A stretch of DNA of 53,655 nucleotides from Oscillospiraceae bacterium (GCA_015066515.1 SVOH01000016.1:1-53655); one strand, 5' to 3'. Shown: positions 1 through 6,988, numbered from the stretch's first letter. The notes: a model not told the origin generated them from the sequence alone. Numbers and translations are program-made.

Positions 1-127
1 ACAAAACGGGAAAGCGGAAAAACCGTTGCAATTCAATACTTTTCACGACTGCATATCACGGCTCAACACGGCAATAATGCCATTGGTAAGGATGAGGTCG
101 CCAGTTCAAATCTGGCTAGCAGCTCCA
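1..127 (+). mobile_element. Terminal end of a tRNA-integrated element (attR-like boundary)
   Basis: The first 82 bases do not form a tRNA 5' half, yet bases 83-127 are the exact 3' half of a tRNA-Thr. This is the arrangement left at the distal end of an element that a tyrosine recombinase has inserted into a tRNA gene. The reading frame starting at base 1 is open from before the window to a TAA at 220-222 and passes straight through the tRNA segment, so its last part is not natural protein. The upstream part could be the tail of an integrase, but I do not recognise it. Alternatives are a decayed tRNA gene (GGCTCA, as in a tRNA A box, is present at 60-65) or a contig-end artefact. Confidence 0.45.
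83..127 (+). repeat. tRNA-Thr (GGT) 3' half, candidate attachment site
   Basis: The segment starts at the anticodon loop TTGGTAA (anticodon GGT at 85-87) and continues with the 3' anticodon strand GGATG, a T arm of GCCAG/CTGGC around TTCAAAT, the acceptor strand TAGCAGC and an encoded TCCA. The matching 5' acceptor strand GCTGCTA and the 5' anticodon strand are absent upstream, so no functional tRNA can fold. Beginning in the anticodon loop is typical of tyrosine-recombinase attachment cores in tRNA genes. That family knowledge, not a second copy in this window, supports the attachment-site reading. Confidence 0.6.
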
Positions 128-166
128 AAAATCCCGAATGCGAAAGCGTTCGGGATTTTACTTTTT
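128..166 (+). terminator. Rho-independent terminator after the tRNA-Thr fragment
   Basis: AATCCCGAA and TTCGGGATT pair around a GC-rich inner stem (TGCGAAAGCG), and a T-rich tract follows at 157-166. It is probably the original terminator of the tRNA gene. Part of the stem, CATTCGGGATTTTT, recurs at 200-213. Confidence 0.75.
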
Positions 167-243
167 CACTATTCACTTTTCACTCTTCACTAAACCTCGC
201 ATTCGGGATTTTTGGGAAGTAATAAGTAATAGTGAATAGTGAA
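165..243. repeat. Inverted-repeat element (first copy, degenerate)
   Basis: TTCACTATTCAC at 165-176 is matched by its perfect reverse complement GTGAATAGTGAA at 232-243. Between them are further TTTTCAC/CTTCAC motifs and a copied piece of the upstream terminator stem. It ends directly before the promoter hairpin at 250-263, just as the second, more elaborate repeat at 1453-1602 does. It looks like a small non-autonomous insertion; no coding capacity is seen. Confidence 0.6.
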
Positions 244-249
244 GAGGTA

Positions 250-278
250 TTGCGGCTTCGCCGCTTTTATGCTATACT
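250..278 (+). promoter_or_regulatory. Repeat-borne promoter, copy 1 (TTGCGG - 17 - TATACT)
   Basis: The -35 box TTGCGG is at 250-255 and the -10 box TATACT at 273-278, with 17 bases between. The spacer contains a perfect small hairpin (GCGGC TTC GCCGC). Nearly the same block occurs at 1609-1637. It points into the gene starting at 298. Confidence 0.65.
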
Positions 279-297
279 ACACATAGGCGGTGATGTT

Positions 298-630
298 ATG
301 AATAAATGGGTAGTTGAAGATTGGGAATTCGAATTAACTGTAATTGAAGGAACTTCTGCAAATTGCAGGTTGGGTTTTGAAAAAGGAGATAAATTCGTTT
401 TCACTTATGAATGCCCTCAAGGGATGTGCCCCAGAGCTATGATGGAACTATATACATGGTGCGAAGTGATTCGGTGTGGTGGCGATTTTACATACAGAGG
501 ATTTCAAGACAAATACGAAATGACTATGCCTTGCCCATGCAAGAGTATTACATTTCATTTAAAAGCAAATCCCATTAATCGTGATAAAAACGGTAAAGCA
601 TTACCAAATAATTGCAAACCAAGAGATTAA
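298..630 (+). CDS. TIGR04076 family protein (Cys-rich, unknown function)
   Basis: This small cytosolic protein of 110 residues has the hallmark of the TIGR04076 family: CPQGMCP at residues 39-45, a conserved LYxxxxxxRxGG stretch at about 51-62, and a second cysteine pair CPC at 79-81 before a short beta strand. The family is uncharacterised; its cysteines suggest metal or redox chemistry, which is inference. I chose the ATG at 298 because GGCGGTGATG lies just upstream, and the same spacing is seen in the gene at 1661. An in-frame start at 232 would lie upstream of the promoter. The gene is a singleton driven by the repeat-borne promoter, with its own terminator-like hairpin. Confidence 0.8.
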   Translation: MNKWVVEDWEFELTVIEGTSANCRLGFEKGDKFVFTYECPQGMCPRAMMELYTWCEVIRCGGDFTYRGFQDKYEMTMPCPCKSITFHLKANPINRDKNGKALPNNCKPRD

Positions 631-660
631 GGTAATAAAATGAATTTTGCTAATTAAGAT

Positions 661-710
661 CCTCGGTTTTTGACCGGTTCCATTTTGAGTGTCGGTCCCC
701 CAAAAATAGC
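661..710 (+). repeat. Gene-tail hairpin (degenerate copy)
   Basis: CCTCGGTTTTTGACCGG begins a stretch in which GACCG (672-676) pairs with CGGTC (693-697), followed by CCCCCAAAAATAG. It resembles the tails after the genes ending at 1311 and 2140 (CGGTTT, a small hairpin, then CCCAAAAA), but the strong terminator stem of those copies is missing. Confidence 0.45.
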
Positions 711-741
711 CTAAAAATAGTATTTCAAATGAGGTGTAACT

Positions 742-1311
742 GTGGTTGAGTTTCTTGTATCTTTATATCAATTTTTCGTAAAATTTCTTGAATCATCGAT
801 ATGGAATCCTATTGGAAATTTTTTTACTTTTTTTGGTATAATCAGTGCAATTTTCTTTTTTGTTCGTGCTCGGCATAATAGTAAAATAAAGGAATGGAAT
901 GATAACATCTCCATTAAAGATTATGGCGCTGACTATGACTTAGAAAAAAATGAAAAAAGTCCCATTTATTCTAAAATTTGGGATGACGAATCTTCGTATG
1001 CAAAATTAATTGTTTTTAAACCTGTAAATTGCATTATTCCAAAGTTTAAGGTGATGCAGGTAAATCCTTTGAATCTAAAAAGAAAAACCATTGAAGCATT
1101 TAAAGATATTTCCCCAGAAACTCCATTTTGTATTAAAGTGGAAAGGGCTGAAACAATTCCAAGTTATTGTCTTCGTTGGTATAGTGATTATGGCGAATAT
1201 TATGATTACGAAATAACTGAAAATAGAAGAAATGGAATTAATACAATAGAGGGAGTAATATACAATAAAAATATTATTACTAGAATTAGAAGGTTGCTCG
1301 AATGGAAATGA
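742..1311 (+). CDS. Hypothetical single-pass membrane protein
   Basis: The protein has 189 residues. A hydrophobic segment at about residues 20-42, following an amphipathic start, should anchor it in the membrane; the rest is soluble, mixed alpha/beta and rich in Tyr and charged residues, with no motif I recognise. The GTG start at 742 is preceded by GAGGTG with a 5-base gap. No clear sigma-A promoter is seen in the 110-base gap upstream. It is a singleton with its own tail hairpin and terminator. Its base composition is AT-rich like the neighbouring orphan genes. Function unknown. Confidence 0.65.
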   Translation: MVEFLVSLYQFFVKFLESSIWNPIGNFFTFFGIISAIFFFVRARHNSKIKEWNDNISIKDYGADYDLEKNEKSPIYSKIWDDESSYAKLIVFKPVNCIIPKFKVMQVNPLNLKRKTIEAFKDISPETPFCIKVERAETIPSYCLRWYSDYGEYYDYEITENRRNGINTIEGVIYNKNIITRIRRLLEWK

Positions 1312-1345
1312 CCTAAAAAGTTTTGAAGGGAAAATTTAAAAAATT

Positions 1346-1428
1346 CGGTTTGCAGGCACTTTTTATACGTGTCATCAAGTTCAAAACTCCCAGAAAAAAG
1401 TCCTGTTCGAAAGAACAGGACTTTTTTC
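1346..1428 (+). terminator. Gene-tail repeat with strong terminator
   Basis: CGGTTTGCAGGCAC at 1346-1359 opens a short imperfect hairpin closed by CGTGTC. Then comes TCAAGTTCAAAACTCCC and a perfect terminator, AAAAGTCCTGTTC paired with GAACAGGACTTTT (about 1396-1427), around GAAA. The non-terminator half is shared with the tail at 2152-2231, so this is a repeated 3' module and not only a terminator. Confidence 0.75.
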
Positions 1429-1452
1429 AACTAAATCCACCATAACGGGTGG

Positions 1453-1602
1453 GTGAAATATTGCTTCGCAATGTGAAATTCTCGCTTCGCTCGAGTAAAA
1501 TCGCTGCGGCGGTGGGTGGATTTAATTTCACATTTTGCGTTAGCAAAATATTTCACCAAAGGCGAAAGCCTTTGATTTCACCGTGCGATAGCACGATTTC
1601 AC
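1453..1602. repeat. Hairpin array with constant GTGAAAT/ATTTCAC spacers
   Basis: Six short hairpins of different sequence are separated by a constant 7-mer. Left side: GTGAAAT (1453), hairpin ATTGC-TTC-GCAAT, GTGAAAT (1473), hairpin CTCG...CGAG, hairpin CGC-TGCG-GCG. Right side: ATTTCAC (1525), hairpin ATTTTGC-GTTA-GCAAAAT, ATTTCAC (1550), hairpin AAAGGC-GAAA-GCCTTT, ATTTCAC (1575), hairpin CGTGC-GATA-GCACG, ATTTCAC (1596). The spacer flips to its reverse complement between the two sides, so the whole array is a large inverted repeat of constant blocks carrying variable stems. A frame through it (1449-1655) is open but is an artefact of the repeat. Confidence 0.8.
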
Positions 1603-1608
1603 TTATAC

Positions 1609-1637
1609 TTGCGGCTCCGCCACTTTTATGCTATAAT
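1609..1637 (+). promoter_or_regulatory. Repeat-borne promoter, copy 2 (TTGCGG - 17 - TATAAT)
   Basis: TTGCGG at 1609-1614 and TATAAT at 1632-1637 are 17 bases apart, and the spacer holds a small GCGG...CCGC hairpin. Twenty-six of 29 positions match the promoter at 250-278, and the similarity continues into the ribosome binding site (GGTGATGnnATG or similar). The repeat end therefore brings both a promoter and a translation start region. Confidence 0.75.
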
Positions 1638-1660
1638 GCACCTAAAGGTTGGTGATGAGA

Positions 1661-2140
1661 ATGCCAAAAAACAACAAAAACTTGATTGCAAAAGACATAG
1701 GTGGTAAAAAAATCAGAGAGCAATACTTTGATGGTTGGGTTATAGGTGCATTAATCGGTATATTGTTTTATACAATGGTGTATCTTTTTGATATTGAAAA
1801 CTTTCACAATAATTTTATAAATATTGTTATTGCGTTCACTTGCTTTTCACCATTTATGTTATTGGCAGTTTTAAATAGATTTCTTTTTGGGAAAATATTA
1901 TGTGTGTTAGCAAAAGATAAACTGTATTATTTTGGTGCTGAAACAAGAATAAATTCAAGGCATAACAAAACTAATGGATATATCGAGTATGATGAAATTG
2001 GAACTGTTGAATACATACCGCCTAGACTTGGAGCAGGTTCGAAACAGTTGTCAAGAGTAATAATTTCAGGAGAAAATTTTGAAATTACAGTTTGGAATGC
2101 AAACCGTAGTTTAGTTAGAGAAATTAATAAGAGAAAATAA
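1661..2140 (+). CDS. Hypothetical two-helix membrane protein
   Basis: The protein has 159 residues. Two hydrophobic helices at roughly residues 24-42 and 53-75 form a hairpin in the membrane. The C-terminal 75 residues look like a small beta-rich domain, similar in layout to bacterial PH-like membrane proteins; that likeness is by eye only. The ATG at 1661 was chosen because it aligns with the start of the gene at 298 relative to the shared promoter and GGTGATG; upstream in-frame TTG (1649) and ATG (1655) are possible. It is a singleton with its own promoter and terminator. Function unknown. Confidence 0.6.
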   Translation: MPKNNKNLIAKDIGGKKIREQYFDGWVIGALIGILFYTMVYLFDIENFHNNFINIVIAFTCFSPFMLLAVLNRFLFGKILCVLAKDKLYYFGAETRINSRHNKTNGYIEYDEIGTVEYIPPRLGAGSKQLSRVIISGENFEITVWNANRSLVREINKRK

Positions 2141-2151
2141 AGAAAATCCTC

Positions 2152-2231
2152 GGTTTTCAGGCACATTTCATTCGTGCCATTAAGCTCAAAACACCCAAAA
2201 ATCCCGTTCACGTAAGTGGGCGGGATTTTTA
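2152..2231 (+). terminator. Gene-tail repeat with terminator (second full copy)
   Basis: CGGTTTTCAGGCAC opens a hairpin closed by CGTGCC; next come ATTAAGCTCAAAACACCC and a terminator whose AAAAATCCCG pairs with CGGGATTTTT (ending 2230). The layout and much of the sequence match the tail at 1346-1428, although the terminator stems differ. Confidence 0.75.
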
Positions 2232-2246
2232 TATTATAAACCAATA

Positions 2247-2275
2247 TTGCAATTATTATGTCTATATGTTATAAT
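2247..2275 (+). promoter_or_regulatory. Sigma-A promoter (TTGCAA - 17 - TATAAT, extended -10)
   Basis: TTGCAA at 2247-2252 and TATAAT at 2270-2275 are 17 bases apart, and the -10 box is preceded by TGT. Transcription would start about 25 bases before the AAGGAG site of the gene at 2309. This promoter is not of the repeat-borne type. Confidence 0.7.
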
Positions 2276-2308
2276 CATAATGGAATATAAACACAAGGAG
2301 ATAATTAT

Positions 2309-3619
2309 ATGATTTACTTGTATAAAGATTTAAAAATAGCATATTTACTTACAACCATCTTAGGTGGATTATCATTTCTTTTTGTTTTTAGTTCTTTGGT
2401 AAATTTAGTTCTTGGTTACATTATTTTACTTTTATGGATAATAGCTTGTTCATTTGTTTTTATAAAAATTGCAACCAAACGTTTTAATAGTGTGCTGTCT
2501 GATGCAAATAATTATTGTAATATTAAAGATGCCCTAAATCATCTATATGGTATTTACAAGGGAAGACCTCATAAAAAAATGGATTTGTTTGTTGCTATAT
2601 ATATTTCAAATTTATTATTGCACTACGGAAAAACTAGATCTGCATTGAATATTTTACTCAAATATAATGTTGAAAAATTGTATTCGAAAGATAGGGAAGA
2701 TGTTTATAAATTTTTATACTATTCTAATCTGGCAACTTGTTATAATCGCCTTGATAAAAATCAAGAGGCAATGAATGCTTATAAAAGGGCGGATCAATTG
2801 TTCAACAGTCCGTATATTAATAAAGCATTAAAAGCAGAGTTTGAAATAATGCATAAAGTGAATTATTTGATTATAACTGACGTTAAAAATAATTGCGATG
2901 AAATTTTAAGATTACATAATATCTCTTTAGAAAATGCTAAATCATTATTATCAAAGGTTTCGTGTAGATTTTCAATGGTAGTAGTTCTTTCAGCTTGCGG
3001 AAGAATTGATGAAGCCGGGGAGCATATTGAATTTATAAAAGAAAATGGTGGAGATACTTTATACGCAAAATGCGCAAATCAAAATGATTTTAGCCTTGAT
3101 TTTGCAAATAAAGTTGATTTAGAACCATTCGAGATAAATCCAATAAAATCAAAAGAATATAAACCTTTGATTTTTTCAGTGCTTTTAACATTATTTATTG
3201 TGGCAGTAACCGTTTTTATAGGTTTTCTAACCTCAAAAACTATATATATAAATGATCATAATAATTCATCTATGCAAAGCATAAGCACCTTTGATAAAGA
3301 TGGTAACCAATTGACCTGGGAAATGAAAATAGACGATTATTACTCAAGTGAATATGAATTAAATATGCAGTATAATTTGTGTTCTGAATATCTTATTTTA
3401 AATGATTATGAAGGTTGTAAGGTGCTTTTACTTGAAAACAATGGTTTTCTTGACTTTAAGTTAACCGTAGATTTTAATAAGACCACTGATGATATATATA
3501 ATATACTAGATTTTGAGCCTACTGAACATAATTATATTGAATCAAATAAAGATAGTTCATATAGAATTTTAAAATATAAGTATTTTTTAGGAATACGAGT
3601 TTTGACCGGTATTTTATAA
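2309..3619 (+). CDS. Membrane protein with TPR-like helical repeats
   Basis: The 436-residue protein has two transmembrane helices at about residues 9-55, then a long helical middle (about 70-270) with TPR-like spacing, for example FLYYSNLATCYNRLDKNQEA. A third transmembrane helix at about 285-307 follows, then a polar C-terminal domain of about 125 residues. The parity of three helices puts the TPR part and the C-terminal domain on opposite sides of the membrane, which would suit a sensor or scaffold; that is inference. The start is an ATG after AAGGAG with a good gap. It is a singleton with its own promoter. No family assigned. Confidence 0.7.
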   Translation: MIYLYKDLKIAYLLTTILGGLSFLFVFSSLVNLVLGYIILLLWIIACSFVFIKIATKRFNSVLSDANNYCNIKDALNHLYGIYKGRPHKKMDLFVAIYISNLLLHYGKTRSALNILLKYNVEKLYSKDREDVYKFLYYSNLATCYNRLDKNQEAMNAYKRADQLFNSPYINKALKAEFEIMHKVNYLIITDVKNNCDEILRLHNISLENAKSLLSKVSCRFSMVVVLSACGRIDEAGEHIEFIKENGGDTLYAKCANQNDFSLDFANKVDLEPFEINPIKSKEYKPLIFSVLLTLFIVAVTVFIGFLTSKTIYINDHNNSSMQSISTFDKDGNQLTWEMKIDDYYSSEYELNMQYNLCSEYLILNDYEGCKVLLLENNGFLDFKLTVDFNKTTDDIYNILDFEPTEHNYIESNKDSSYRILKYKYFLGIRVLTGIL

Positions 3620-3671
3620 ATATTTAGGTAAATGATTAAAAAATGAATATATAACATATTTTTTTAAAACA

Positions 3672-3700
3672 TTGTATTATTTAATGATAAGTGGTATACT
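3672..3700 (+). promoter_or_regulatory. Extended -10 promoter of the PHP gene
   Basis: TATACT at 3695-3700 is preceded by TGG (extended -10). A weak -35 (TTGTAT, 3672-3677) lies 17 bases upstream. The element falls inside what would be the first codons of the longer reading frame, which argues that translation starts downstream at 3729. Confidence 0.55.
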
Positions 3701-3728
3701 TGTTTTATTATTTTTAGGCGGTGGTATT

Positions 3729-5009
3729 GTGGATCTTTATGTAAAAAATATATATCCAAGAGTTTTTAAATCAAATTGCAAGCAAACAGTTTATGTTGAA
3801 TTTGCCGGCGATAATATTACGGATGATTTTCTTTTAGAAATTAAAATTCAACCTATGGAGAAATATTCTATATTACACACTTCTAAATATCGCATAGACG
3901 AAGAAGAAAGATACGATTATATGCCGTTAAAAAAGTGTGGAGACGGTATTTATTGTGCAGAGTATAATTTTGCCTGCGAGCAACAATATAGCCTTAAAAT
4001 TAAAAATAACGGAACTTTAATACGTAATACACATATATATGCGCTCGAGAGTGATCTTGCAGCTCTTAAAGCATTTAAAGGTGATACTCATTTACACACC
4101 TGCCGTTCTGACGGTGAGGGTACACCTTTTGAAGTTTCGTGTGCGTATAGGGGTTCGGGTTATGATTTTATTGCTGTAACCGACCATCACAAATTTTTGC
4201 CCTCTTTAGAAGCTCAAAGTGAGATTAAAGTATTAACCGACCAGTTTTATGTTTTTCGCGGTGAAGAGGTTCATAATAAGGATATGGGCTATTTTCATAT
4301 AATTAACTTTAATGGCGAAAGTAGTGTTAATGACATTATAGAAACTGATGATGCCTATGTAGAGTCAGAAATTGAACGTATTTTATCTACACACGATTTT
4401 ACCGGTCTTTCAGATCCGCGTTGTGTTGCATATCGCATATTTGTTGCGGAGCATATACATAAGGCTAATGGTGTGGCTATTATGGCGCATCCTTTTTGGG
4501 AAGTGTTTGGTGAATATCATATGCAGACTGAAGAATTTATTTATCACTGGCAAAACGGACATTTTGATGCACTTGAGGTTATTGCAGGCTGTGACGGTAC
4601 AGGAAATGGCAATAATTTACAAGAAATGCTACGTTGTGATATGTTGGCAGAAGGTTATAAGATACCTGTTGTTGGTTCTTCTGATGCTCATACAACAAAT
4701 CCAAAGGTTGCTACAGACAGATTTAACAGACAATTTACTATTGTTTTTGCAAAAGATTTTGACGATATACCAAATGCAATTAAAAATGAATATGGTGTTG
4801 CAATTGATAGGATTGATGATGTTCATTTTAGAGCTATTGGTAAATTTCGCTATGCAAAATATGCTCGTTTCTTAATGGAAGTTTTTTATCCTTCATATTC
4901 TCAATTGTGTGAACAACACTCAAAGGCTTTAGGGGAAAGAAATGTATCAAAAATAAAAGAAGCAGAAGCGAATATAATAGATTTTAAATCCAAATTTTTT
5001 AATATATAA
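3729..5009 (+). CDS. PHP-domain metal-dependent phosphoesterase
   Basis: A predicted metal-dependent phosphoesterase of the PHP superfamily, 426 residues, probably cytosolic. PHP ligand motifs appear in order: THLH at about residues 120-123, TDHH at about 152, RGEE near 178, MAHPFW near 252 and SSDAH near 318. An N-terminal beta-rich region of about 110 residues precedes the catalytic domain. I start it at GTG 3729, preceded by AGGCGGTGG with a 4-base gap; a TTG at 3672 would add 19 residues that resemble a membrane helix but overlap the promoter. Family members hydrolyse phosphate esters or nucleotides; the substrate here is not evident. The next gene follows after 20 bases. Confidence 0.8.
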   Translation: MDLYVKNIYPRVFKSNCKQTVYVEFAGDNITDDFLLEIKIQPMEKYSILHTSKYRIDEEERYDYMPLKKCGDGIYCAEYNFACEQQYSLKIKNNGTLIRNTHIYALESDLAALKAFKGDTHLHTCRSDGEGTPFEVSCAYRGSGYDFIAVTDHHKFLPSLEAQSEIKVLTDQFYVFRGEEVHNKDMGYFHIINFNGESSVNDIIETDDAYVESEIERILSTHDFTGLSDPRCVAYRIFVAEHIHKANGVAIMAHPFWEVFGEYHMQTEEFIYHWQNGHFDALEVIAGCDGTGNGNNLQEMLRCDMLAEGYKIPVVGSSDAHTTNPKVATDRFNRQFTIVFAKDFDDIPNAIKNEYGVAIDRIDDVHFRAIGKFRYAKYARFLMEVFYPSYSQLCEQHSKALGERNVSKIKEAEANIIDFKSKFFNI

Positions 5010-5029
5010 TTTGACTAATAGGTGATTTT

Positions 5030-5542
5030 GTGAATTATAAAGCAAAGTTAAATACAAAATTTTATTTTGTTTCATTATTTCTTTTATCTTTGGTTGTTTT
5101 TATTTGGTGGGGTATTTATTTTCTTAACACAAATGTTATATTAATGGAAGATAATACACCAATGACTGCAGATATTAAATTGTTTTTTACTGTTGCATTA
5201 AGTGTTGTCGGATTATCATGGACGTTATCACTTATAACTGTTATAAGACAAATTATTTTGGGATATGCTTTTTCTATTGATGAAAACGGTATTCACAATA
5301 CAGCCACCGCATTAAATATTTTTGCTTTTATTTTTGTTATTCCTATAAAAAATATTCCTTTAAATGCAATTAATAAAATTATAAGCGAAAACAATGTTTT
5401 AACAATATACTTTGATAAAGACCAAATTAACTGTTTTCCGCTTTTTCGTTTTTTTGCAAGAAAGAGATTTACGTTTTTTTATGGTTTTACAACCGATAAT
5501 CAAAAAATAATCGAAGCAGAAATTAAAAAATTTATAAAATAA
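5030..5542 (+). CDS. Hypothetical membrane protein, possible PH-like domain
   Basis: The 170-residue protein has two transmembrane helices (about residues 11-32 and 50-75) followed by a roughly 90-residue beta-strand-rich tail ending in a basic helix. This matches the general layout of small PH-like membrane proteins of Firmicutes, but no specific motif settles it. The GTG start is preceded by AGGTGA. It lies 20 bases after the PHP gene and 19 bases before the next gene, so all three are probably cotranscribed from the promoter at 3672. Function unknown. Confidence 0.65.
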   Translation: MNYKAKLNTKFYFVSLFLLSLVVFIWWGIYFLNTNVILMEDNTPMTADIKLFFTVALSVVGLSWTLSLITVIRQIILGYAFSIDENGIHNTATALNIFAFIFVIPIKNIPLNAINKIISENNVLTIYFDKDQINCFPLFRFFARKRFTFFYGFTTDNQKIIEAEIKKFIK

Positions 5543-5561
5543 TAATGTAGAGGACTTTGTT

Positions 5562-6377
5562 ATGCTAATAAGCAGAACGTGTTTTGGCGCTGATAAAGAG
5601 TACTGCAAAATGATGGTTGATGCAGGATATACTGCAGTAGATATTAACGATACGTCGCATAAGCCCGAAATGTTTTTACAAAGTGAAGAAGAACAACATG
5701 CCTTTGTAAAAAACGCTGTTGATAATATTTTAAGTGTTGGGCTTAAAATTGGTCAATGCCATGCGCCACATTCTATTTCGCTTTGGTGTTCCACTGATGA
5801 AGAGATTGAGCAAAGAATAGTATCTATAGAAAATTGTGTTAAAACAGTTAGTAAGTTTAATATACCATATACGATAATACATCCATTTGTTTATGCTTTT
5901 AATAAAGAACCTGAGGATAAAGAAAAACTATGGCAATTTAACGTTGATACCATTCGTCGCATTTGTAAAAGTGCTTCGGGCACTATCGTTTGCCTTGAAA
6001 ATATGCCCGGTATTGGCGGTGTAATCAAAACAGGTGAAGACGCCGCAAAAATGTTAACAGACGTGGACTGTGACAACTTGATGGTTTGCCTTGATACAGG
6101 GCATCTTGCGTGTCAAGGCGGAAAGGCAACCGATTTTTTTGCAGCGGTAGGCGACAGGGTTAAAACCTTACATATTCACGATTCTATTCCCGGAGAGGAT
6201 TTACACTTACTTGCAGGCACAGGTCGATTCGATTGGGAAGATTTTAAGCAAGCGCTTAAACAATACAACTATCAAGGCACAATAAATAGTGAAAGTAATT
6301 TTGTTTATAATGTAAAAGGTGCGCTCCGCCTTGAAGGTCAAATTTTAGAGCGAAAAATACTTGAAAGGTTTATATAA
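5562..6377 (+). CDS. Sugar phosphate isomerase/epimerase family protein
   Basis: A TIM-barrel protein of the xylose-isomerase-like/AP endonuclease 2 superfamily, 271 residues, the usual length. Metal-site landmarks are visible: a QCHAPH motif near residue 66, IHPF near 107, CLENMPG near 147, CLDTGH near 177 and HIHDS near 206, ending with a conserved NSESN stretch. Such proteins isomerise or epimerise sugars or act on cyclic polyols; the substrate cannot be read from sequence. The start is an ATG following AGAGGA. It probably belongs to the operon beginning at 3729. Confidence 0.8.
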   Translation: MLISRTCFGADKEYCKMMVDAGYTAVDINDTSHKPEMFLQSEEEQHAFVKNAVDNILSVGLKIGQCHAPHSISLWCSTDEEIEQRIVSIENCVKTVSKFNIPYTIIHPFVYAFNKEPEDKEKLWQFNVDTIRRICKSASGTIVCLENMPGIGGVIKTGEDAAKMLTDVDCDNLMVCLDTGHLACQGGKATDFFAAVGDRVKTLHIHDSIPGEDLHLLAGTGRFDWEDFKQALKQYNYQGTINSESNFVYNVKGALRLEGQILERKILERFI

Positions 6378-6392
6378 TAAGGAGTGTACAAC

Positions 6393-6968
6393 TTGGAAAA
6401 ATATTTAATCACAAAACAAATGTTAGCTAAATATGATAAAAATAACGATAGATTGGCAATTTCGACACTAATATTTGCATTTGCTTTTGTCATAACTTTT
6501 TGTGCGTTTTCTAAAGGGTTTAAGGTTGAAATGAATATAAAAACTTTTGGTATATCACTATTAGTTGGCGCTGCTCTTTGGGCTTTTACTTGGATTATAC
6601 TAAAAATTTTAAAAAAAGAACCTCGGTACAACTATCATCTTGTTGAGGATGTCCTTTTATCTAAATCAACAAAAGTTAAAATAAAATCTGATTATCCATT
6701 TTTTTCCGACAATAGAACACCTGGATTGAAAAATGTATATGTTTTGAATTTTTTACACAGTGGTGTTTTTCAATTACCAAATAAAGAATACAATAATTAT
6801 TATTTTAAAGACTCAACAATATACGATTTCGCTCAGCGAGAAGACCGTTTTTATGTTTTGGTTGATTCAAATAATATTATTAAAGAAATTTTTGATATTC
6901 GTTTATTTGATATCTCAACCGATGATTTTGAACTGATTGAAAATAAATATTACCCCAAAAAAAGATAA
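6393..6968 (+). CDS. Hypothetical two-helix membrane protein
   Basis: The 191-residue protein has two transmembrane helices (about residues 22-42 and 52-72) and a C-terminal soluble domain of about 115 residues rich in aromatic and acidic residues. No known motif is seen. The TTG start at 6393 was selected because AAGGAG (6379-6384) sits 8 bases upstream; an in-frame GTG at 6384 overlaps that site. It lies 15 bases after the isomerase-like gene and 20 before the nuclease gene. Its architecture is like the genes at 1661 and 5030, raising the possibility of a loose family of small membrane proteins in this region; that is inference. Confidence 0.6.
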   Translation: MEKYLITKQMLAKYDKNNDRLAISTLIFAFAFVITFCAFSKGFKVEMNIKTFGISLLVGAALWAFTWIILKILKKEPRYNYHLVEDVLLSKSTKVKIKSDYPFFSDNRTPGLKNVYVLNFLHSGVFQLPNKEYNNYYFKDSTIYDFAQREDRFYVLVDSNNIIKEIFDIRLFDISTDDFELIENKYYPKKR

Positions 6969-6988
6969 AAGGAGTTAGACTCTATTAT

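Noticed and set aside
83-127. Complete tRNA-Thr gene
   Set aside because: The 5' acceptor strand and 5' anticodon strand are missing, so no cloverleaf can form.
1453-1602. CRISPR-like array
   Set aside because: The constant unit is only 7 bases, it reverses orientation halfway, and the variable parts are self-complementary hairpins, not spacers.
1449-1655. 68-residue open frame on the plus strand
   Set aside because: It runs through the hairpin array and the promoter, has no ribosome binding site, and its residues follow the repeats.
4372-4875. 167-residue plus-strand frame inside the PHP gene
   Set aside because: It is out of frame with the well-supported PHP domain and consists of hydrophobic low-complexity residues caused by AT-rich codons.
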